A DNA stretch of 64,000 nucleotides from the NCBI RefSeq assembly GCF_030271535.1, contig NZ_JASCXJ010000016.1, forward strand, positions 1-64,000. The letters are read 5' to 3'. The position numbers were made by a program, and so were the translations under genes. The notes under the pieces are model-generated. The model was not told where the DNA came from and did not search any database. It worked only from the letters and a program-made list of their open reading frames with translations. Source of the stretch: Nocardiopsis sp. ATB16-24 (GTDB lineage: Bacteria > Actinomycetota > Actinomycetes > Streptosporangiales > Streptosporangiaceae). Every line of letters starts with the position of its first letter. Positions within the stretch are counted from its first letter, which is position 1. Of this stretch, positions 9,292 to 17,407 are shown one piece after another.

Positions 9292-9658
9292 GGGTCCTCT
9301 GGGGCGTTGCAGGGGGGTGACATCGAGGACGGCCCGCCGGGGTTCGCGCCGGTGCGTGTACCCGGAGGTGTGTCAGGAGTCACCGTAACCCGTGAATGGT
9401 GCCCGCTGCACGTGGTTCTGAACCGTTCAGAGGGATTGCATGCCCGTATGTGAGGTTTTGTGGCTTGAGGTCCGAAGATTCGAGGTGCGGTATGACGCCG
9501 GTCCGCGCAAGGGGAGCGCCCCCCGCGCTCGTCGCGCCCTCCGTCGCCTCGGGGCACGCCTCATGCCCGGGACGGTGCGCAGGGTCTCGGGTGGAGGACC
9601 GTGCCGTGGACGGCGGGAAGGGGATCGTGGACGGGAGCCGGTGAACGCGGGGGTGTTC
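9292..9658. other. Intergenic region without a supported gene
   Basis: This stretch of 367 bp holds the promoter side of the WD40-like gene and the 3' flank of the next gene. Plus-strand frames here have no ribosome-binding site and a composition unlike the neighbours. The only notable element is a 15-bp palindrome at 9417-9431 (TCTGAAC-C-GTTCAGA), which could be an operator. Confidence 0.5.
9417..9431. promoter_or_regulatory. Perfect 7-1-7 palindrome, possible operator
   Basis: TCTGAAC-C-GTTCAGA lies about 125 bp upstream of the WD40-like gene start. It is perfectly symmetric and in a less GC-rich patch. No regulator for it is visible nearby, so binding is a guess. Confidence 0.3.
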
Positions 9659-10036
9659 TCAGGCGGCGACCGTGTGGTCGACGACCGTGCCGTGGCTGTA
9701 CACCGGCTCGGGCCCCCGCGCGAAGGGGTTGAGGAGTTCGGCCGCGCCGACGGGGTCGTTCGCGGGATGGGAGACGGTCCCGCCGTGGAAGAGGTCGTTC
9801 CAGAAGAAACGGCCGTCGCGACACCAGACGTTGACGTCGTTGTGGACCGAGACGACGGCCATCTCGGGGGTGCCCGACCAGTAGAACTGGCGGGGGGTCA
9901 GGGAGGCGAGCTCACCCAGCAGTGCGGTGACCGCGCGTTCGGCGCAGAACGCGTGACGGGGCTTGTGCTTGACTCGTCTGGCGAGAGCCGACTTCGCCCG
10001 GGAGGCCCGGGGGTTGTTCAGGCGCCAGTGACTCAA
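9659..10036 (-). CDS. Hypothetical protein
   Basis: From the TTG at 10036 the product is 125 residues, beginning MSHWRLNNPRASRAKSALAR; GGAG stands six bases upstream. The frame stays open to an ATG at 10090, which would add 18 residues but lacks a good ribosome-binding site and adds a Pro/Arg-rich leader. The N-terminal half is basic and helical. The C-terminal half contains the aromatic-rich stretch FYWSGTPEMAVVSVHNDVNV followed by WCRDGRFFWNDLF. I recognise no family. Codon use matches its neighbours, so it is probably a real gene. The long intergenic region upstream with a CRP-like site may control it, the MFS gene, or both. Confidence 0.55.
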   Translation of the reverse strand: MSHWRLNNPRASRAKSALARRVKHKPRHAFCAERAVTALLGELASLTPRQFYWSGTPEMAVVSVHNDVNVWCRDGRFFWNDLFHGGTVSHPANDPVGAAELLNPFARGPEPVYSHGTVVDHTVAA

Positions 10037-10605
10037 GGTCGTCTCCAGTGGTCTAGGCGGCCGCGGCGACAGCTGTGCCCTGCACATCACCGCGGTTCGA
10101 GGGGCACCGCCTCACCGGATGGCCTTGGCGGGTTCCCTCCACAAAGTTGGCGAGGCCCGAACGGTGTCGTTACCTCGTAGTTATTCTTTGCGCTCCGGAT
10201 GCTAGCAGCAACTGACCCGGGGTAGTCGAGCCTTCTGAGTGTGACCAATGTCACATTTAACAAAATCATCTCAACTTGGTTCTACTGAGAACATCAAGGT
10301 CGGAGCATGTATTCCGCAGATATGTTCGATGGCTTTGGTGAGGAAAAAGTGTCCCCGAACACGCGTGGGATGTCATGGGCCTCACTCATTTTGGCCACTT
10401 CTAGCTCTTGTTCGATGACTTAGTGTAATTTCGTGCGAATTGCACTCCCTTGGAACAACCCGACGCGGGCTTTGCCTTCCCCGAAGGGTGGTGTAGGGCG
10501 GAGGTTCCGCTCGGTTCCGTGGTTCTCTTCGCCCCGATGGCAGGGCCGGTCTCCTTCGTGCAGGACACTGGAGGAAGTTCGTACGAAACGGAGAGAAGTC
10601 GCCCA
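10037..10605. other. Long AT-enriched divergent intergenic region
   Basis: This stretch of about 570 bp separates the hypothetical gene (minus) from the MFS transporter (plus). Positions 10180-10445 are markedly less GC-rich than the surroundings, as expected for promoters. It contains the CRP/GlxR-like palindrome at 10240-10255. I found no supportable ORF in it. Confidence 0.6.
10240..10255. promoter_or_regulatory. CRP/FNR-type (GlxR-like) binding site
   Basis: TGTGAC-CAAT-GTCACA is a perfect inverted repeat and matches the consensus TGTGA-N6-TCACA bound by CRP, GlxR and Vfr-type cAMP receptor proteins. It lies about 205 bp upstream of the hypothetical gene's start and about 350 bp upstream of the MFS gene, in an AT-enriched divergent promoter region. 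The match is seen directly; occupancy by the host's CRP homologue is inferred. Confidence 0.65.
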
Positions 10606-11877
10606 GTGGCACAGCCCCAAACGTCCGGTGACCGGACTACCGTTCCCGTGGAACCCACGGGCGGCGCTCGCGCCTGGCTCGTGTGGGCCGTCGCCGTGGG
10701 CGGTTACTTCCTCGCGATGCTGCACCGCAACGGTCTCGGGGTGGCGGCCCTGGAGGCGCAGGCGCGTTTCGACGTCGGCCCGGCACTGCTCTCCGTGCTG
10801 CCGATGTTGCAGCTGCTCGTCTACGTCGTCCTCCAGGTGCCCGCAGGGCTGCTCGCCGACCGGCTCGGACCGCGCTACACGCTGGTGATGGGCATGGTGG
10901 CGATGGCGGCCGGCTCGTTGCTGTTCGCGCTGGCCCCCGGCATCGAGGCGGCGGTGGCGGGACGGTTCCTCATCGGGCTCGGCGACGCCCTGGTGTTCCT
11001 CAACGTCATCCGTCTGGCCGCCCTGTGGTTCCCCCGTGCGCGCTACGCCCTCGTCAGCGGGCTCACCGGTGTGGTCGGCGGGACCGGACAGGTGGCCAGC
11101 GCCGCACCGTTGGCCTGGGCCCTGGGCGGGATCGGCTGGGTGGCCGCGTTCCTGGTCACCACGGCCCTGAGCGTGCTGATGGCGCTGCTGGTGCTGATGG
11201 TCGTGCGCGATCGCCCGGCCGGTGCGGCGGGACGGTCCACGGTGGCCGACCCGATTCCGGTGTGGGCCGCGCTCAAGGAGGCCCTGCACGCGACCGGACC
11301 GTTGATCGGCATGGCCCACCACGCCGCCGTCATGGCGCCGTTCACGATGATGATGGTGCTGTGGGGTTATCCGTTCCTCGTGGCGGGTCTGGGCCTGTCC
11401 GAGGGCACGGCCGCCCTCGCCCTCACGGTGTTGGCCGCGGGCGGGTTGTGGATGGCCCCGTTCGCGGGAGCGGTGGTCGGACGCAGACCCGACGTGCGAC
11501 GTTGGCTCGCCCTCTTCCTCGGAACGGCCCTGACCGTGGGCTGGCTGCTGTTGGTGCTCTGGCCCGGCGCCGTGCCCGTGGCCCTGGGACTCACGGTGAT
11601 GGCGGTGAGCGCGATCGGGCAGACCCTGGCGCCGACGGTCTCCTTCGACTTCGCGCGCGACGGTATCCCGGCGAGTCGGACCGGGGTCGCCTCCGGCCTG
11701 GTGAACATGAGCGGTTTCACCACGGCGGTGGTGTGCACCGTGGCGGCCGGCGCCATCCTCCAGGCGTTGCCGGAGGGACCGGAGGCCTATCAGGTGGCCT
11801 TCGTGCCGATGTGCGTGACCACGGCGTGCGCCACCGCGGTGCTGTACCTCCTCATCCTGCGCCGACCCCGCGGGTAG
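10606..11877 (+). CDS. MFS transporter
   Basis: The protein has 423 residues from the GTG at 10606, preceded by GGAGAGAAG; upstream in-frame codons lack this signal. About twelve hydrophobic segments span the protein, and the loop after the second carries the major facilitator signature GLLADRLGPRYTLVMG (about residues 84-99). It resembles MFS carriers of the nitrate/sugar-phosphate-like class, but no residues define the substrate. It is followed after about 100 bp by the PPOX-fold gene on the same strand, probably as separate units. The upstream region holds a perfect CRP-like site, suggesting carbon- or cAMP-linked control. Confidence 0.85.
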   Translation: MAQPQTSGDRTTVPVEPTGGARAWLVWAVAVGGYFLAMLHRNGLGVAALEAQARFDVGPALLSVLPMLQLLVYVVLQVPAGLLADRLGPRYTLVMGMVAMAAGSLLFALAPGIEAAVAGRFLIGLGDALVFLNVIRLAALWFPRARYALVSGLTGVVGGTGQVASAAPLAWALGGIGWVAAFLVTTALSVLMALLVLMVVRDRPAGAAGRSTVADPIPVWAALKEALHATGPLIGMAHHAAVMAPFTMMMVLWGYPFLVAGLGLSEGTAALALTVLAAGGLWMAPFAGAVVGRRPDVRRWLALFLGTALTVGWLLLVLWPGAVPVALGLTVMAVSAIGQTLAPTVSFDFARDGIPASRTGVASGLVNMSGFTTAVVCTVAAGAILQALPEGPEAYQVAFVPMCVTTACATAVLYLLILRRPRG

Positions 11878-11975
11878 CGGCCGAGGGCGGGGAGACCTCG
11901 GCGGCCGTGCGTGGATGCGGGCGACACACGTCGTCCCCCCTTGTGCCGTCGAGGGGCGGATGGGACCTTTTCCCC

Positions 11976-12410
11976 ATGGAGTGGAGCCCGCAGCGGTCGA
12001 GGGAGAGGTTCTCGGCGAGCCGTGTCGCCAGACTGGCCACCGTGGACGGGGCCGGACGGCCCCACCTGGTGCCCGTGGTGTTCGCGGCCTACGGTGACAC
12101 GGTGGCGATCCCCGTGGACCACAAGCCGAAGAGCACCTACCGCCTCAAGCGGATACGCAACATCGAGGGCGACCCCCGGGTCTCGCTGCTCGCCGACGAG
12201 TACAGCGACGACTGGGACCGGTTGTGGTGGGCCAGGGCGGACGGGGAGGCGCTGGTGGAACACGCGGGGCCCGCCTGGCACGAGGCCCGGGAACGCCTCG
12301 CGGCACGGTACGGCCAGTACCGTGACGACCCTCCCGAGGAGGCGATCATCCTGGTCCGGGTCCACCGATGGTCGGGATGGTCCTCTCAGGACGCGACCGG
12401 GTGGCGCTGA
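11976..12410 (+). CDS. PPOX-class (Rv0121-like) F420-dependent oxidoreductase
   Basis: This 144-residue protein has the split-barrel flavin/deazaflavin fold. The opening RFSASRVARLATVDGAGRPH, then LVPVVFA and the pattern DHKPKSTYRLKRIRNIEGDP, are typical of the small PPOX proteins annotated as the Rv0121 family, which bind coenzyme F420 or flavin. The Lys/Arg-rich segment around residues 49-60 would contact the cofactor phosphate. The ATG at 11976 is the first in-frame start giving the family's normal N-terminus; in-frame sequence further upstream belongs to a shadow frame of the MFS gene. The natural substrate of this family is generally unknown. Confidence 0.8.
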   Translation: MEWSPQRSRERFSASRVARLATVDGAGRPHLVPVVFAAYGDTVAIPVDHKPKSTYRLKRIRNIEGDPRVSLLADEYSDDWDRLWWARADGEALVEHAGPAWHEARERLAARYGQYRDDPPEEAIILVRVHRWSGWSSQDATGWR

Positions 12411-12469
12411 CCGGACACGGTCCTCCCACAGAGTGACCGTGGCCTTCCCGGGCCGATCCGCCGCGCCGG

Positions 12470-13309
12470 TCAGCCGGCGCGCCAGGTGGCGTCCTGGAGG
12501 GCGCCACCGGCCTGCGGACCCATCAGGGACAGTCCCCCGTCCACGAACAACGAGGCTCCGGTGACATAGGACGCCTCGGGGCGCGCGAGGAAGGCCACGG
12601 CCTCGGCGACCTCGTAGGCGTGACCGGGGCGGGGCAGCGGATAACCGGCACGCGAGTCCAGGGCCGGCTGCTCCTCGTGCTGTCCGGTCATGGGGGTGGC
12701 GATCTCTCCCGGCGCCACCGCGTTCACGGTGATGCCGTACAACCCCAACTCCAGGGCGAGGACACGCGTGAGCAGCTTGGCTCCGCCCTTGGCGACGCAG
12801 TAGGCGCCCGCGTTCACCCGTGGGTAGTCCTCGTGCACGCTGGTGATGTTGACGATGCGACCTCCGCGCCCCGCGTCGCGCATGTGGGTGGCCGCGATCT
12901 TCGAGCAGAGGAAGACCCCGTCCAGGTCCACGGACAGCACCTCACGCCAGCGCTCGTATCCGGTCTCCAACAGGGGCTCCTCGGAACCAGTGCCCGCGTT
13001 GTTGACCAGGACGCCCACGCCCCCGAGGTCCTCGATGAGCTCGGAGACGGCCTCGGAACCCCCGACGGGGTCGGTGAGGTCGTGCCGGCGGATCGCCACC
13101 CGTCGGCCGGTCTGACGGATCTCGGCCTCGGTCCGGTGCACGCCCTCCTCGTCCTGATGGAAGGTCACCCCGATGTCGAAGCCCTGCTGAGCGAGGCGGA
13201 TCGCGGTCGCCCTGCCGATCCCGCTGTCCGCGCCGGTCACCAGCGCGACCCGGTCGTAGTCGTCGAACGCGTGCGCACCCTCGACACGGTCATCGCCGGC
13301 CTGTGCCAT
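12470..13309 (-). CDS. Short-chain dehydrogenase/reductase (SDR)
   Basis: This 279-residue classical SDR has the Rossmann motif TGADSGIGRA (residues about 25-34), the NNAG motif (about 109-112), catalytic Ser in NITSVHED (about 155) and the YCVAKGG active-site Tyr/Lys pair (about 168-172). The C-terminal ASYVTGASLFVDGG is typical of the FabG/glucose-1-dehydrogenase-like subgroup. An NAD(P)-dependent oxidoreductase role is secure; the substrate is not. It starts at an ATG behind a GGGGGA-containing site and is convergent with the PPOX gene. It is not obviously part of either biosynthetic cluster. Confidence 0.88.
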   Translation of the reverse strand: MAQAGDDRVEGAHAFDDYDRVALVTGADSGIGRATAIRLAQQGFDIGVTFHQDEEGVHRTEAEIRQTGRRVAIRRHDLTDPVGGSEAVSELIEDLGGVGVLVNNAGTGSEEPLLETGYERWREVLSVDLDGVFLCSKIAATHMRDAGRGGRIVNITSVHEDYPRVNAGAYCVAKGGAKLLTRVLALELGLYGITVNAVAPGEIATPMTGQHEEQPALDSRAGYPLPRPGHAYEVAEAVAFLARPEASYVTGASLFVDGGLSLMGPQAGGALQDATWRAG

Positions 13310-13495
13310 TCTCGTGTCCCCCTTCCGCGCGTTCCGGTGACGCGCACTCGGGTGTGCGGCTACCCAGGGTCACCCCCGGCACACCCGGTACGGAAGGGGC
13401 GACCGACGCCGTGGTGCCCTCCGGGACCGACCCGACGGACCTCGCCGTCGCCTTCCGGGCACCTCCTCGGCCCTGGTGGGGTGTGCACGGAAGGG

Positions 13496-13531
13496 AACGG
13501 GCGGGGCGGTCCGAAGACCGCCCCGCCCGTT
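13496..13531 (-). terminator. Strong hairpin terminator of the acyl-CoA dehydrogenase gene
   Basis: A 16-bp perfect stem (AACGGGCGGGGCGGTC paired with its complement) closes on a CGAA tetraloop, 20 bp beyond the stop codon of the minus-strand acyl-CoA dehydrogenase gene. It is one of the most stable simple hairpins in the window. Confidence 0.85.
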
Positions 13532-13550
13532 CTCGGGGTGCGGAGTCGTC

Positions 13551-15368
13551 CTAGAAGGCGGACTCGGGGACCTCCATCAGGTCCAGGTTCACGTTCTCGG
13601 CGATGCGACGCTCGGCGGCGACGCGCGGCAGGACCTGGTCGGCGAAGAAGCGCGCGGCGGCGATCTTGCCGGTGTAGAAGTCCTTGTCCTCGCCGGTGGC
13701 GTCGTCGACGCTGTTGAGCGCCACCTCGGCCTGGCGCAGCAGCAGCCATCCCAGGACGACGTCACCGAAGGCCATGAGCAGGCGGGTGGCGTTCAGGCCC
13801 ACCTTGTACAGCTCGCGCGGGTTCTCGGCGGAGCCCATCGCGTGGCCGACCATGAGCTCGACGATCTTCTCCACGTGCTCGGTGGCCTCCAGGAGCAGGG
13901 CGCGCTCCTCCTTGAGGCGGCCGTTGCCGGCGTCGCTCTGGGCGAAGGCCTTGATCTCGGCGGCCAGCTTGCCCACCGCCTGACCGCCGTTCCTGACGAT
14001 CTTGCGGAAGAAGAAGTCCTGGGCCTGGATGGCGGTGGTGCCCTCGTAGAGGGTGTCGATCTTGGCGTCGCGGATGTACTGCTCGATCGGGTACTCCTGG
14101 AGGAACCCGGAGCCGCCCAGGGTCTGGAGGGACTCGGCGAGCAGGGCGTAGGAGCGCTCGGAGCCCACGCCCTTGACGATCGGCAGCAGGAGGTCGTTCA
14201 TCGCCTCCAGTTCCGCGGTGTCCCGCCCCTGGGCCTGCGCGATCTGGATCGCGTCCTGCTGGGTCGCGGTGTACAGGACCAGGGCGCGCATGGCCTCCAC
14301 GTAGGACTTCTGCGTCATGAGGCTGCGGCGCACGTCCGGGTGGTGGGTGATGGTGACCTTGGGGGAGTCCTTGCCCGCGGCCAGGTCGTTGCCCTGGACG
14401 CGCTCCTTGGCGTACTCCAGCGCGTTGAGGTAACCGGTGGAGAGGGTGGCGATCGCCTTCGTGCCGACCATCATGCGCGCGTACTCGATGATGAGGAACA
14501 TCTGGCGGATGCCGTCGTGCTTGTCGCCCACGAGGTAGCCGATGGCGGGGTGCTTGTCGCCGAAGGTCAGCTCACAGGTGGTGGAGGCCTTCAGCCCCAT
14601 CTTGTCCTCGACGTTGGTCACGTAGGCGCCGTTGCGCTCACCGAGCGAGCCGTCCTCGTTGACGAGGTACTTGGGGACGAGGAAGAGGGACAGACCCTTG
14701 GTGCCGGGGCCCGCGCCCTCGGGGCGCGCGAGCACCAGGTGGAAGATGTTCTCGCTCATGTCGTGCTCGGCCGAGGTGATGAAGCGCTTCACGCCCTCGA
14801 TGTGCCAGGTGCCGTCGCCCTGGTCGATGGCCTTGGTGCGGCCGGCACCGACGTCGGAGCCGGCGTCGGGCTCGGTCAGGACCATGGTGGCGCCCCAGCC
14901 GCGCTCGATGGCGAGCTTGGCGAACTCCTTCTGCTTCTCGTTGCCCTCGGAGTAGAGGATGCTCGCGAATCCGGGGCCGGCCGAGTACATGTGCACGGCG
15001 GGGTTGGAACCGAGGATCAGCTCGGCGGCGGACCAGACGAGGGAACGGGGGGCACCGAGGCCGTCGAGCTCCTGGCCGAGGTCGAGGTTGTACCAGCCGG
15101 CGTCCATGTAGGCCTGGTACGACTTCTTCAGGCTCTCGGGCATGGTGACGCTGTTGGTCTTCGGGTCGAAGACCGGCGGGTTGCGGTCGGCGTCCTCGAA
15201 GGACTCGGCGATGACACCGGTGGCGAGGCGGTTGACCTCGTCCAGGATCGTGCGGGCGGTCTCCTCGTCGAGCTCCTCGAAGGGGGCCTGGCCCAGGATG
15301 TCCTGGCGCTTGAAGACCTCGAAGAGGTTGAACTCGATGTCGCGCAGGTTGCTCTTGTAATGCGTCAT
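13551..15368 (-). CDS. Acyl-CoA dehydrogenase, FadE5-like
   Basis: This 605-residue flavoenzyme starts at the ATG at 15368. The N-terminus [20 protein letters not shown] closely resembles mycobacterial FadE5, a broad-specificity acyl-CoA dehydrogenase of fatty-acid beta-oxidation. Further marks of the family are the substrate/FAD-binding [18 protein letters not shown] (about 165-185), the central beta-barrel FITSAEHDM, and [18 protein letters not shown] (about 445-465) with the catalytic-region Glu. The long C-terminal extension past residue 470 is normal for this subfamily. A perfect 22-bp palindrome lies about 54 bp upstream of the start, suggesting repression by a TetR-like regulator that is not in the window. 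It is monocistronic, with a strong terminator. Confidence 0.93.
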   Translation of the reverse strand: MTHYKSNLRDIEFNLFEVFKRQDILGQAPFEELDEETARTILDEVNRLATGVIAESFEDADRNPPVFDPKTNSVTMPESLKKSYQAYMDAGWYNLDLGQELDGLGAPRSLVWSAAELILGSNPAVHMYSAGPGFASILYSEGNEKQKEFAKLAIERGWGATMVLTEPDAGSDVGAGRTKAIDQGDGTWHIEGVKRFITSAEHDMSENIFHLVLARPEGAGPGTKGLSLFLVPKYLVNEDGSLGERNGAYVTNVEDKMGLKASTTCELTFGDKHPAIGYLVGDKHDGIRQMFLIIEYARMMVGTKAIATLSTGYLNALEYAKERVQGNDLAAGKDSPKVTITHHPDVRRSLMTQKSYVEAMRALVLYTATQQDAIQIAQAQGRDTAELEAMNDLLLPIVKGVGSERSYALLAESLQTLGGSGFLQEYPIEQYIRDAKIDTLYEGTTAIQAQDFFFRKIVRNGGQAVGKLAAEIKAFAQSDAGNGRLKEERALLLEATEHVEKIVELMVGHAMGSAENPRELYKVGLNATRLLMAFGDVVLGWLLLRQAEVALNSVDDATGEDKDFYTGKIAAARFFADQVLPRVAAERRIAENVNLDLMEVPESAF

Positions 15369-15421
15369 GGACAGCTCCGCTGTGTCCCGGCCGCGGTGTC
15401 TGTACACGCGGATCTACCGAC

Positions 15422-15443
15422 TAGTAACAAGTCAATGTTACTA
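15422..15443. promoter_or_regulatory. Perfect palindromic operator upstream of the acyl-CoA dehydrogenase
   Basis: TAGTAACA-AGTCAA-TGTTACTA is a perfect 8-6-8 inverted repeat located 54-75 bp upstream of the dehydrogenase start codon, where it would overlap a promoter. Length and AT-rich arms fit TetR-family operators that control fatty-acid degradation genes in actinobacteria. The regulator is not encoded nearby. Confidence 0.65.
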
Positions 15444-15612
15444 CCCAGTAGACATGTGCGCCAGTAGGGATAGGGAGGTGTGTCGCAGAGGACATAAGAC
15501 GCACACAAAAGCCGAAATTCGGGCATGTGGTGACGTTCTGTGTGTACGGGGGTGAGACCTCCGCGCTGTGGTGGGACGCCCTCCACAGGGCGGTTCGGCG
15601 TCCGCGCCCCGG

Positions 15613-17331
15613 TCAGCGCCGGTGCGGATTCGTCTTCGGTGGCGAACCCACCGGCAACAACGTCAGCGCGGTCCGGTCCACCCCGTCCAGATGCAGTCGC
15701 TCGTTCACCGCGTCGTCGGCGAACCCCGACACGACCAGACTCCGCAGACCCAGGGCCGTCGCGCACAGGGACAGATTCTGTGCCACGTGTCCGGCCTCCT
15801 GGAGGAGCAGGCGCAGCGCGCGCTGGCCGTAGCCTTCACGCAGCCTCCCCAGATCACCCACCAGCACCACCAGCGCGCCGATCGTGTCCGCGACGGCTCC
15901 CGGACGGCCGTCCGGCGATCCCCGCAGGAACGGGGACAGCTCCGAGAGCCGGTCCGCCGCGGTGGCGTGATCGGCCCGGAGGAGACGGTGCTCCTCGGCG
16001 AGGTAGCGGTAGGTGCCCCTGTCCAGGCCCGACACGTGCCGGGCGATCAGCCACACCTGCGTGGCGTAGGCCGCCCCCGGGCTCGGGTGGTTGCGGGGCG
16101 GCTTCCGGCGGAGCGGCTCGCCCGCGCGAACGTGACTGACACCCGCCGCGTGTCCCAGAAGGGACGACAGGTCCGTCAGGGAAAGGTGGGAGCCGTAGTC
16201 CCCGTGGGCGCTGTGACGCCGGGCCAACACGTCGCCGATCGGAAGGGACAACGGGGCGGGTTCGGGAAGATCCACCGGACCGAACCCCCCCGTCCCATGA
16301 ACGGGGGGCCGCTCGGCCGGTACCGGTCGGGGCAGGTGCTCGCCGCCGATGGTCGCCGTGCGGTACTTGCTCGCCTCCGCGTACGCCCGGTCGGGCGAGG
16401 CCACCTCGGAGCCGAAGAAGTCGCCGGCCGGTTCCCACCGGGGGTAGGACAGTGACAACAGCCACGCGATACGGCGTTCGTCCTCGATGTCTAGACCGAG
16501 CCGGTTGTTGTTCATGTGCAGGAGGGACCACACGATACGTGTGAGGTCATTGGTGAGCGGTCTCTCCTGGTGCAGTCGGCGTAGTCTCGCCACGGTCTCG
16601 CCGAGCGCCCGGTGCCACAGGTGATGGGTGGAGGAACCCGCGCCGGCGACCAGACGCTCCACGCGCGTCCGTCGTTGGAGCCAACGCGAGGGTGAGGAGT
16701 GGAAGAGCGCCTCGGCCTCCTCCCTGGCACGGCTGACGCCCCTGGCGACCTCGGCGGAGTAGTCCCAGGCCGCGTGGTAGCCGCGGGCCTGACGTACGGC
16801 CTCCACGTCGGAGAGGCCGAGTATCCCGAAGGCGAGCGATGTCAGGTCGGCGGCCACGACCTGGCGCTGGTCCGTCCGTGGCGCGGAGCGCAGCACCGCC
16901 AGGGCGATGGCCGAACTGGTACAGAAGAAGTCCTCGCACACCTCCAACGCCCGAGGACCCCCGTAGCGTTCGGTCTCCGGCTCGTAGACGGCCTCGACGA
17001 CGTCGCCGTCGCCGTGCCAGCGCTCGGTGTCGGCCTGGGGCAGATCCGCGTAGTAGGCGGCGCTGTCCAAGGCGACCGCCTCGCCGGAGGTCTTCTCCGC
17101 GGCTTCGCGCATGCTCTGGGAGAACTCCCGGATCGCTTCGGGGTCGGCGTCCAGGAAACGTACCCGCAGGTGGGGGCCGCCGTCCCAGTAACGCAGGAAG
17201 AACCATGCCTTGGCCCGTCCTCGGGACACCAGCTCCTCCGCGCGTGGGGCCAGATGGTCCAACAGGAAGGCGTCGATGCGGTCGCGTTCGCGGTGGAGGT
17301 AGACGTACACGGCCGACCAGTGACGGGTCAT
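15613..17331 (-). CDS. LazF-like fusion: thiopeptide glutamate-elimination domain + SagB-type azoline dehydrogenase
   Basis: The protein has 572 residues; the ATG at 17331 follows AAGGAGG. Residues about 1-260 are a 'thiopeptide-type bacteriocin biosynthesis' domain (LanB C-terminal/elimination family), starting with HWSAVYVYLHRERDRIDAFL and containing AWFFLRYWDGGPHLRVRF. In this family it removes glutamate from glutamylated Ser/Thr to give dehydroalanine or dehydrobutyrine. Residues about 330-570 are an intact SagB-like nitroreductase domain (IGDVLARRHSAHGDYG, PLRRKPPRNHPSPGAAYA, LRLLLQEAGHVAQNLSLCAT) that would use FMN to oxidise azolines to azoles. The same fusion is known in LazF of lactazole biosynthesis. 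It is the last gene of the thiopeptide operon, 76 bp after the stand-alone dehydrogenase. Confidence 0.88.
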   Translation of the reverse strand: MTRHWSAVYVYLHRERDRIDAFLLDHLAPRAEELVSRGRAKAWFFLRYWDGGPHLRVRFLDADPEAIREFSQSMREAAEKTSGEAVALDSAAYYADLPQADTERWHGDGDVVEAVYEPETERYGGPRALEVCEDFFCTSSAIALAVLRSAPRTDQRQVVAADLTSLAFGILGLSDVEAVRQARGYHAAWDYSAEVARGVSRAREEAEALFHSSPSRWLQRRTRVERLVAGAGSSTHHLWHRALGETVARLRRLHQERPLTNDLTRIVWSLLHMNNNRLGLDIEDERRIAWLLSLSYPRWEPAGDFFGSEVASPDRAYAEASKYRTATIGGEHLPRPVPAERPPVHGTGGFGPVDLPEPAPLSLPIGDVLARRHSAHGDYGSHLSLTDLSSLLGHAAGVSHVRAGEPLRRKPPRNHPSPGAAYATQVWLIARHVSGLDRGTYRYLAEEHRLLRADHATAADRLSELSPFLRGSPDGRPGAVADTIGALVVLVGDLGRLREGYGQRALRLLLQEAGHVAQNLSLCATALGLRSLVVSGFADDAVNERLHLDGVDRTALTLLPVGSPPKTNPHRR

Positions 17332-17407
17332 GGGGCCTCCTTGGTGTGTGGGGGATCGCGGTCGTGCGCGGGAACGGGATCGGGCGCGCGGTCGCTTCGG
17401 GTCCTCT

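Noticed and set aside
9440..10180. Plus-strand frame of 246 codons between the WD40-like and MFS genes
   Set aside because: It lies mostly antisense to the hypothetical gene at 9659-10036, has no ribosome-binding site and ends in a proline/arginine-rich shadow.
13476..15467. Plus-strand frame of 663 codons over the acyl-CoA dehydrogenase
   Set aside because: The minus strand has clear FadE5-like sequence with start signals and terminator; the plus frame is Leu/Gly/Val-rich shadow with no start signal.
15574..15603. GGACGCC...GGCGTCC structure as terminator of the thiopeptide operon
   Set aside because: Only a 7-bp stem with a competing 6-bp inner hairpin, so too weak to call, although the operon must end near here.
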